Assembly: GCA_036897095.1 (NCBI GenBank)
Contig: JAYMSP010001906.1
Location: 1 to 27,810 of the forward strand
Reading direction: 5' to 3'
Length of the DNA: 27,810 nucleotides
From: Plantago elongata
Taxonomy: Eukaryota > Streptophyta > Magnoliopsida > Lamiales > Plantaginaceae
Below the pieces are notes generated by a model, which was not told the DNA's origin, did not search any database, and worked only from the letters and a program-made list of their open reading frames with translations. Below are positions 21,252-27,810 of this stretch, in pieces. Position 1 is the stretch's first letter. Every line of letters starts with the position of its first letter. Made by a program: the position numbers and the translations under genes.

Positions 21252-22012
21252 GGAAGGCTAACCTGCTGTTGACCGTAGAGATGTACTGGCCTTCCCAAGT
21301 TTATATCGATTTTCTTCTTAACTGGTTGGTGTGAAGGTCAAAGGAAAAGAGACAGATGGAATGGCAAATAGAATTATATGAGCCTTCACAAGTTTGTTAA
21401 ATCATATACTTGTAAATGGTAACATGAAGAGCCATATTTTGGTACTGTTTACAGATCCTCTACCTGTATATCTCATTGTAAGTTTGCTATATTAGTCTTG
21501 TAAAGTGAAAGATGCAAAATTGGACTTGGTAACAAGACTCTCCCCTATACTCACCTCCCATCCGAAATTCTGTCTCTACGGGCAGCATAGCCCACAATTA
21601 TTCCCATGTTCAGCTTTTAGACATTTTCACTTGATCATGTGCGGTCCATTATATGGTGCGAATCGCCAAGTTAAAAAGCTCGGCTTTCTCTGCTTCTGGC
21701 ATTTTGATTTTGATACTTGAGTTGTTTTTGGTGAGGTATGGTGAAAATAGGAAACTGTAATCTAGAAATGTGTGCTTGCTGTAAGATCATTTGGAAACAA
21801 TTGCCCATGGTTCTAATCAAAGCAAACATTTGTTATGAAATCAAAATGTAGATGAATTACAAGATCCCTTTCATTTAAAGTGAACAAGAAAGAAAATGGT
21901 TGGAACCACAATCATATGGCACAAGCTACACCACCAGTCCAGACTGGAGCAAAATTTTATTCAAGGAAAATGCATCATCACTTAGATGCAGAGTGAGGAC
22001 ATTGCATGCCAC
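21252..22012. other. Convergent 3' regions of the TLC and protease genes
   Basis: The two flanking genes converge, so this stretch should hold both 3' untranslated regions. The TLC transcript probably ends within the first 200-300 bases, and the protease transcript extends leftwards from 22012. The plus-strand open frame 21505-21720 has no recognisable family, so I do not call it a gene. Confidence 0.5.
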
Positions 22013-23440
22013 TTAGGTTTTCTGAAGGCCATGCGAAATTGCAGTTCCAGCACAATCTGCTACTTGAAATCCAATCCTCTCATTCTCCAAGTCATAAACA
22101 ACTTCCACATTCTGCTGCTGAAAGTTCCCGAATATCCCAGCTGGCCCAAAGTCACCGTCATCCATGCTTTGGAACAGTAAACACTTAACCACCGTAGAGT
22201 TACTTGGTGCACTCATAGCGTAAAAGGAGTTACCGTGTGGTAATGTGAGACTCATATTGTTCAAGAAATGGAGAGTTATCAGAGGAAGATCATCCTCCTG
22301 GACATTGTTTGTCAGGCATGGAACTTTATAACAGAGATCAAATCCTGACCGTTCTTCTGCCTCAACGGCTCGAGGGAACTTTATTACCGACTGAAGGACT
22401 GATAAAAGTTGTCCATAGAATGGCTCTGGCAGATGAGTGTAAGTTGTACCGGAGTCTATGATCATACCTCCATTGCCTGAAGAATCAAACTCATTTAAGC
22501 TTAAAGGCGCCCTGGAGTTCGCTGCAGAGATGTTACCTACAGTAACTGCCTCAAGGCCAATGTAGTAGTAGTTGGGGTACATTGGACTTTTCAGCATTGG
22601 GGTGAATTGCAAATACTCTTTAGAGGCTATTGCCAGGTCTCCTAGAACTAAAGTGCTTGACATGTTTGGATTGTTTGCAAATTTGAAAGGCAAGAAACAA
22701 TGAGAGAATCCTTTTTGAAGGAATCCCAGTTGTGAAGGGACGGAGAGTGGTCCTTTTCCGAACCCTGCGATTCCTATAGGTTCTCTATATGTTGAACTAA
22801 CACAACCAAAACAGAATTTTGGAACTTCCCTTGTTGAATTTCGGTTGTGAACACCAAGTACATCTCTTGTTAGAGTCCCTGCCACGATTCCATCACCGTA
22901 AGTGTATGCAAATGAAGGGCACGGCCTAGAACATGTCGATTTGATCAGTGTACTCAACGAGCACCCTGCCACCGTGCACGTGTCATAACTGTTGTCAGAG
23001 CTATGAATGTCCATACATAATGGACTCGAACATGAGTCCCTAGAGGAGGAGGAGGACCGGGAAGGGGAGAAACTAGCCGTCAACTTATTGTTTCTGTAGT
23101 AATCGCAATCAATGCAGTCGAAGGAGAGGTTGCCACAGGGTACCCAAGTGAGGTCACTTCCAGTATCTAAGTAGACCTGGATTAGTTGAGGGGGTGTGCC
23201 TAATTTGAGGGATATGATGTATCCATCTCTTACAGCTCTGAGTGGCTCTATCACATCTACCAGTAGTTCTGATGGTGTTTTGGTTGGATTAGAGGAAAGT
23301 GCTGTTCTTGAATGAGATAAGGCCAAGATTAGTGAGTGAGATTGCTTGATTTCTGTTGCATGGGAATTGTTGAAGATTAGTGTGATAATGAGAAGGAAGT
23401 GGAAAGTTGCAATGTTGAAGGGCATCATGATCACTTGCAT
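22013..23440 (-). CDS. Nepenthesin-like aspartic protease (A1 family), secreted
   Basis: Pepsin-type endopeptidase of the plant atypical/nepenthesin-like class. Single exon, 475 residues from ATG at 23440. Upstream codons stay open to a TTG at 23458, but the ATG at 23440 opens a proper signal peptide (about residues 1-28, ending NNSHA). The first active-site motif is YLDTGSDLTWVPC (Asp about 92) and the second is MIIDSGTTYTHLP (Asp about 329). The Cys-rich insert after the first motif (about 102-174: CIDCDYY, SCSSPLC, CTVAGC, CSRPCPS) is the nepenthesin-type mark. The flap Tyr is in YTYGDG (about 181). GIAGFGKGPLSVPSQLG and the C-terminal GIFGNFQQQNVEVVYDLEN-RIGF are family signatures. A Ser-rich loop lies near 125-140. 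It is intact. A TATA box lies about 95 bp upstream. Its substrate and pathway are unknown. Such proteases act in the apoplast or cell wall, in development and defence. Confidence 0.93.
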   Translation of the reverse strand: MQVIMMPFNIATFHFLLIITLIFNNSHATEIKQSHSLILALSHSRTALSSNPTKTPSELLVDVIEPLRAVRDGYIISLKLGTPPQLIQVYLDTGSDLTWVPCGNLSFDCIDCDYYRNNKLTASFSPSRSSSSSRDSCSSPLCMDIHSSDNSYDTCTVAGCSLSTLIKSTCSRPCPSFAYTYGDGIVAGTLTRDVLGVHNRNSTREVPKFCFGCVSSTYREPIGIAGFGKGPLSVPSQLGFLQKGFSHCFLPFKFANNPNMSSTLVLGDLAIASKEYLQFTPMLKSPMYPNYYYIGLEAVTVGNISAANSRAPLSLNEFDSSGNGGMIIDSGTTYTHLPEPFYGQLLSVLQSVIKFPRAVEAEERSGFDLCYKVPCLTNNVQEDDLPLITLHFLNNMSLTLPHGNSFYAMSAPSNSTVVKCLLFQSMDDGDFGPAGIFGNFQQQNVEVVYDLENERIGFQVADCAGTAISHGLQKT

Positions 23441-23532
23441 GGTCTTTGCAAACAGCAAGTATATGAAGATAAATGGTTGCTTAATCTGATATTTTGATGC
23501 AAGTATGAAGATTTATGACTGTTAATGTGATG

Positions 23533-23541
23533 TATTTATAG
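23533..23541 (-). promoter_or_regulatory. TATA box of the aspartic protease gene
   Basis: CTATAAATA on the minus strand, about 95 bp upstream of the start codon at 23440. This leaves about 60 bases for the 5' leader. Confidence 0.7.
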
Positions 23542-23753
23542 AGAGTTGAGTTATATATGCATACAATGCAACCAAGTGATACTGAGATTTGAAGTGTATA
23601 AAATACATTTTGAATGATCAGATGCAAATAATCACATTTCAAATTTGTTAAGATCGATATGCCATTAATTCATCATATAATTAATAATATACTGTATGCA
23701 CTCATGTCTAACAACTCATGAACGATACATCTAGTATATACTTTCGGTATATA

Positions 23754-23901
23754 GGGTCTGATTGGCATGTCATTTGAATGTGAATTTTGATAAAATTGTG
23801 TTTGAAATGGAATTGAAATAGGGTATTTCAAGTGTATTTTAGGTCAAATCAATGTTTATCGAGCCAAATAGGAACATTTAAATGCCTAGTCAACCAGCCC
23901 C
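23754..23901 (+). mobile_element. Tourist-like MITE, copy 2
   Basis: A 148-bp sequence that aligns along its whole length with the element at 4155-4303, in the same orientation. The two share GTGTTYGAAATGGAATTGAA and AAGTGTATTTTAGG blocks. Ends are GGGTCTGATTGGCATG and CCAGCCCC. The flanking triplets are ATA and TTA, so its target duplication is no longer exact and it looks somewhat older or more altered than copy 1. Confidence 0.8.
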
Positions 23902-24086
23902 TTAATTTATTCTTGCATGCATGTTTAAGGAAATTTATCATTAGAACCTGGTTTCTTAAGGATTCATATATTGATCATTCCAACATTCTCAGAATAATAA
24001 TTCCGGGCTACCCGATGCGCGAACATTATAGAATCGCTATTCATATTCATGGTGAACCTCATTTATAGGTAATCAATGTGAGTGTG

Positions 24087-24119
24087 TTGATTGTTACCTC
24101 ATTTGTAGGTAACAATCAA
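24087..24119. repeat. Perfect 13-bp inverted repeat with 7-base loop
   Basis: TTGATTGTTACCT and AGGTAACAATCAA are exact reverse complements separated by CATTTGT. A related CCTCATTTATAGGTAATCAA segment lies just upstream (24058-24077), so the hairpin arms look derived from a local duplication. Function unknown. Confidence 0.7.
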
Positions 24120-25298
24120 GTCATTGTAATTTGTACAAAGGTTCTTTATAATGGAAATAATTATTTAACTCATGTATCGAGTTCGAGTAACATCAATCGA
24201 ATATTAACGTATATCATATTACTCTAAAATGGTGAAGAAATGCTCAATTTATACATCTTAGCCCTCCTCTTTCAACAAAGCTACCTCTCTCTATATGAAG
24301 ACATATATGTTGCATGGAGAATTCCGATGATAGAAGTATTTAAGTTATTGGACAGCTAATGCATAAATCCTTTTGATCTCTAAAAGTATTTAAGTTATTT
24401 GTTAACTACTTAACACTAACCATTAGAGAAAGGCTAGTGACAAATAAAAGGACAAAGAGTGTCTGGTTGGAATCATACTTAATGTAGAAATAGAGCCAGC
24501 TGAGTTACCTTGAATGGATATAAAGACAAGATTAGCTTCCATTCATTTGTTTCAATAACAGCTTAGCATACTTTAATTACAGAGTAATTATTAGACAACT
24601 AAAGCATAATATATACCCTATGATTAATTAGAGAGTACAATTTACTATTAGTTCTTTGAGTAGCCTTCCACTAACATGCACGTTTAGGTATACCTTCAAT
24701 CACCAAAAACATCCACCAACAAAATGTTCAACTTCTTCACAATCTCGATCTATCAACTGATTGGATTATAGGACTAGCAATATTCAGGAGTGTGGAATCA
24801 GGTATTTCAATTAAAAAATAAGTTTATCAAGATGATAAATTAATACTAAACCGAGTCGGAATGAATAAGTTGGTGATGTGGGGGTGACGACAAGTTCCGG
24901 CATGATTTTGGTGCAAAAGTAGAGTGATATGTCAGGTTTGCTATTTCCGGAAAAATATAGCACTACTAATCAGAAGATAATCATTGAAATATTGAGCCAC
25001 TTCAAAAGCTAATACTAAACTGTTAATTGTCCATTATCAACTGTACTTGTTAATCTTATATAGTTTTCTAAGACAGATCAAAAGTTAGGTTTATATAGTT
25101 AATTAACATGAAGAATAATGGGAGGTGATGCAAACATCATATTCATCATAGGACAGTGAGATTATCAACTCCTCCTCTGCCTCTGCACTATCAGATGCCA
25201 CTTTCTTTTCATCGTCATATATATTGATTATTCACAGAAAATACATTTCCTTTTATTTAAATGCACCCACTAGCCAGCTTATAAATTAACTTTTACCG

Positions 25299-25389
25299 CA
25301 TCATATACGTAGATGTTTTAAATTTTCATAAGTTAATAAATCCACATCATATACATCGATTTTGAAGTTCGATAAGTTAATGAATTATA
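25299..25389. repeat. 46-bp tandem duplication, two diverged copies
   Basis: CATCATATACGTAGATGTTT is repeated at 25345 as CATCATATACATCGATTTTG. Both copies continue into an ATAAGTTAAT(A/G)AAT ending. Noncoding AT-rich context. Confidence 0.65.
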
Positions 25390-26461
25390 TTCACTAAGTA
25401 AGTATTATTCTATTTACACTTTTATAAAATAAGTTTCGTAGTAAAAAATAAATGATACATTTGAAATCAGTGTAAGTTTAGAGCTGAAATTTTAAGGAAA
25501 AAGATTAAATAAAGGGAAAATACGGAAGAAGAGTGAAAGGAACGGGAAACTATATGCATTGCAATTTCAATTTACAATTAATCTTTCATTTTGTTCGGTG
25601 TGAATATTAGTGAAACATAATTATTTGGAGTAATTATTCTATATAAACATTTGGAATCTAATGTACTAATAAGCTCGGTTGACCTCGGATTAAGCGATAG
25701 TGATAATGAAAGGTTTACAATTTGAGAATGCAATTGTATTAATGATTAACAAGCCCAGTCTATCACATAATAGGAGAAAAGTAATGCTCTGGTTTCTGAT
25801 GACTATTGATTAACCCTAACTAATTGGGGGTACCTCTGTACAAGCACGACGTACATGTGTAATTGGAGTGTTGGACTAAATACAAATAACATCGCAGCCC
25901 AACAACTGTTTAGTGTATGCAATTGAGCCCCTGTTGTCTAAAATTGATAGATTGCAGTCCAAGTACAATATACCAAAACTTTCATTGTATTACTGAACAA
26001 AAATGCATTATGCTAACACCTTACAAGTTACAAGTACTATATTGAATGGACAGCAGGTAGCAGGGCAAGATGACATATTATGTGTGAATTGTCAAGTTAC
26101 TATATTATTATTATTATTATTTGGAGTTAAACGTGTTCCAGATTTTATGTGTTGCTATATATATTCGTCAAACTTCTTCTATTTTTCCATATACTAAACA
26201 TTATTATATCACGACGTGGCTGATATATTAACTTGTTTTCCAAGATTGATTACACTATATAAGATCAAAGATAATTGAACTTGCTATTGAGCAAGGTTAT
26301 GCTCATATTAGGGTCTAAGGGACAATTATAAGAGTTGATTGAAGAATGAAAGATGAGTGGGTTTAATTGAACGAAGAAATAACTATATAACCAAAGTGAA
26401 AATACACTTCTAGCGTACACCAAGACTTACTTTGCTTTGTTTCCATTGGAGGAGTTCCACT

Positions 26462-26652
26462 AGATTTCCAGTTAGCTTTTCAACTCTGAGTTTCTTGATA
26501 AAAAGTTTGTTATGTAAACGAGCAGCTTTTTAAATAAGTTAACTCAGAAGCTAGTTGCTTTGACAAGCTAATCAAGTTAGCTTGTTGAAAATAAAAGCTA
26601 CCTGATCAGCTACTAACTATCTTTTCAGCTAGCTAATTTTGGTAAACAGAGC
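26462..26652 (-). repeat. Dispersed DNA-transposon-like repeat, copy B (inverted)
   Basis: Read on the minus strand it begins GCTCTGTTTACCAAAATTAG. It runs through AACAAGCTAACTTGATTAGC and TTACATAAC to AAAAGCTAACTGGAAATC, matching copy A at 3658-3881 in order. Shorter and diverged from copy A. No clean target-site duplication seen. Confidence 0.6.
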
Positions 26653-27169
26653 TTATATGGAGCCAATCAGAATCCAGTCAAGTACCCAAATGAAAAGTCT
26701 ACAACCGTCGCTAATAAATGAAAATAAAGTGTATGGATTGGTGAGATATCTATATACCACACACAAAGGAGCAAATATCTATTGAGATTGATTATTGTAG
26801 TAGCTCGAGCGTGAAATGTAAACTTTCCGTCTTAGTGAATAGAGAAGACTCCTAAAAATGAAAGACAATTAATCCAAATTTACCGGCCATGACACAGCTT
26901 AATAAACACATGTATGGAAAACTAAACGCCTAGTTCCTAAATGCCAAGGTCCAAGCTGAGGCATACAGGTCCGTCAGCGACAGCCTTTGGAATTATAACA
27001 CGAGACTTATTCCTGGTACGTACTTCTGGACATGTATGGGATAATAAACAGAAATATGTTACATGAAAAACATACCATGCAATAAGGACCATACATACAT
27101 ATTGTATCATGTGTTGATGTGGGGCTTAATTTGTTCAAAGCAATATCTATCTACCAACACAATTCTCGC

Positions 27170-27183
27170 TATATATATATATA
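27170..27183 (+). promoter_or_regulatory. TATA-rich promoter element of the terpene synthase gene
   Basis: A run of seven TA units about 160 bases upstream of the start codon. It is followed by AT-rich leader-like sequence with no closer TATA candidate as strong. Consistent with a leader of roughly 140 bases. The transcription start is inferred. Confidence 0.5.
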
Positions 27184-27342
27184 CCCTACTTTGTAGGTAA
27201 ATTTCATCATAATCACAATCAGCAGAACAAGTTTATAACTAGCTATCATCTAGTACTACATATACAAGCTAAATCTCACTAGGCCAGCAAATTAATCTTC
27301 TAGCTCATAAGATACTAGCTCTAATAAAAGGAACTTGCCATC

Positions 27343-27810
27343 ATGAACCAACTCTCACCTATTCCAGTTTCACGCCCAGTTGCAAAGTTTCATCCTAATG
27401 TTTGGGGAACCCGTTTTCTTACGCATGATGCCCAGCTCACGAACCAGGTCATTTCGATCATATGATACATGTTGACATTGTTCGTTTTTTATCTATCGAA
27501 TTTAAGCTTAATGGATTTTTTTCTTTGTAATTGATGGTCAGGCTAGAGAGGAATGGTTGCGAAGTGCAGGAGAGCTAATCCGCGAGTTGAAGAAAGAGCT
27601 TCAGGAAGCTACAGAGTTTCCGAAGAAACAACTGCAACTAATTGACACGATCCAGCGGTTAGGCATTGAGTACCATTTTCAAGAGGAAATTGATCAGGCT
27701 TTGCTAAATACATTCGAAAACTTTGATCATTTTTGCAAAGACAACTCTGATTTACATAGCATTGCTCTTGGTTTTAACCTCCTTAGACAACACGGGCACA
27801 AAATCTCCTG
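27343..27810 (+). CDS. Terpene synthase, TPS-a type (sesquiterpene synthase), 5' part
   Basis: TPS-a enzymes cyclise farnesyl diphosphate to sesquiterpenes in the cytosol. Exon 1 is 27343-27447 (35 codons), the intron is 27448-27541 (GT..AG), and exon 2 runs from 27542 past the window edge. The frame is open throughout. The N-terminus has [12 protein letters not shown], the TPS-a counterpart of the RRx8W region. Exon 2 gives [21 protein letters not shown] and [19 protein letters not shown], both hallmarks of the N-terminal alpha-helical domain. There is no plastid transit peptide before RPVAKFHP, supporting a cytosolic enzyme. The first intron after about 35 codons is usual for this family. 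The catalytic DDxxD domain lies outside the window, so the product terpene and the intactness of the gene cannot be judged. Confidence 0.93.

Larger units (their letters stand above)
23902..27165. other. AT-rich spacer upstream of the terpene synthase
   Basis: About 3.3 kb with no gene recognised. It holds a perfect short hairpin (24087-24119), a 46-bp tandem duplication (25299-25389) and an inverted copy of a dispersed repeat (26462-26652). The short plus-strand open frames 23832-24068 and 26003-26197 have no family resemblance; the first overlaps the MITE. TA and ATT runs near 26100 are low-complexity. Confidence 0.5.

Noticed and set aside
5323-27810. Biosynthetic gene cluster linking the BBE-like oxidase and the terpene synthase
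   Set aside because: They are 20 kb apart with unrelated NPR, TLC and protease genes between, and the BBE-like copy is broken. There is no evidence of a shared pathway.

Overview
The window is nuclear DNA of a flowering plant. It is AT-rich, has GT..AG introns, carries plant-specific gene families, and its spacers hold Ty1/copia remains and small DNA transposons (MITEs). The terpene synthase, NPR and berberine-bridge-like genes fit a eudicot. I could not name the species from the sequence.

Layout. 1-5322 has no confident gene. It holds a duplicated AT-rich block, a 1.44 kb Ty1/copia LTR with its primer-binding site and a short stretch of gag, a copy of a dispersed DNA-transposon-like repeat, and a Tourist-type MITE. 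5323-7070 (minus) is a nearly full-length berberine-bridge-enzyme-like oxidase gene with a stop and a frameshift, so probably a pseudogene. 7396-7729 is a GAGCTCG-rich element between 8-bp repeats. 10307-12908 (plus) is a four-exon NPR3/NPR4-type salicylate receptor and co-repressor gene with an EAR motif. 13757-15850 (minus) is a broken Ty1/copia relic with a short 3' LTR. 18327-21251 (plus) is an eight-exon TLC-domain membrane protein gene with a pyrimidine-rich leader and a Stowaway MITE in intron 3. 22013-23440 (minus) is an intact single-exon pepsin-like aspartic protease of the nepenthesin type, convergent with the TLC gene. 23754-26652 holds second copies of the Tourist MITE and of the dispersed repeat. 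27343-27810 (plus) is the start of a TPS-a sesquiterpene synthase that runs off the window.

The genes do not form an operon-like or obviously co-acting set. NPR3/4 acts in salicylate defence signalling. BBE-like oxidases, secreted aspartic proteases and sesquiterpene synthases are often defence-related, but here that is only a thematic link. I found no convincing new biological system. The most useful observations are the decayed BBE-like gene, the minisatellite abutting the NPR intron-2 acceptor, and the pairs of MITE copies near the two ends of the window.
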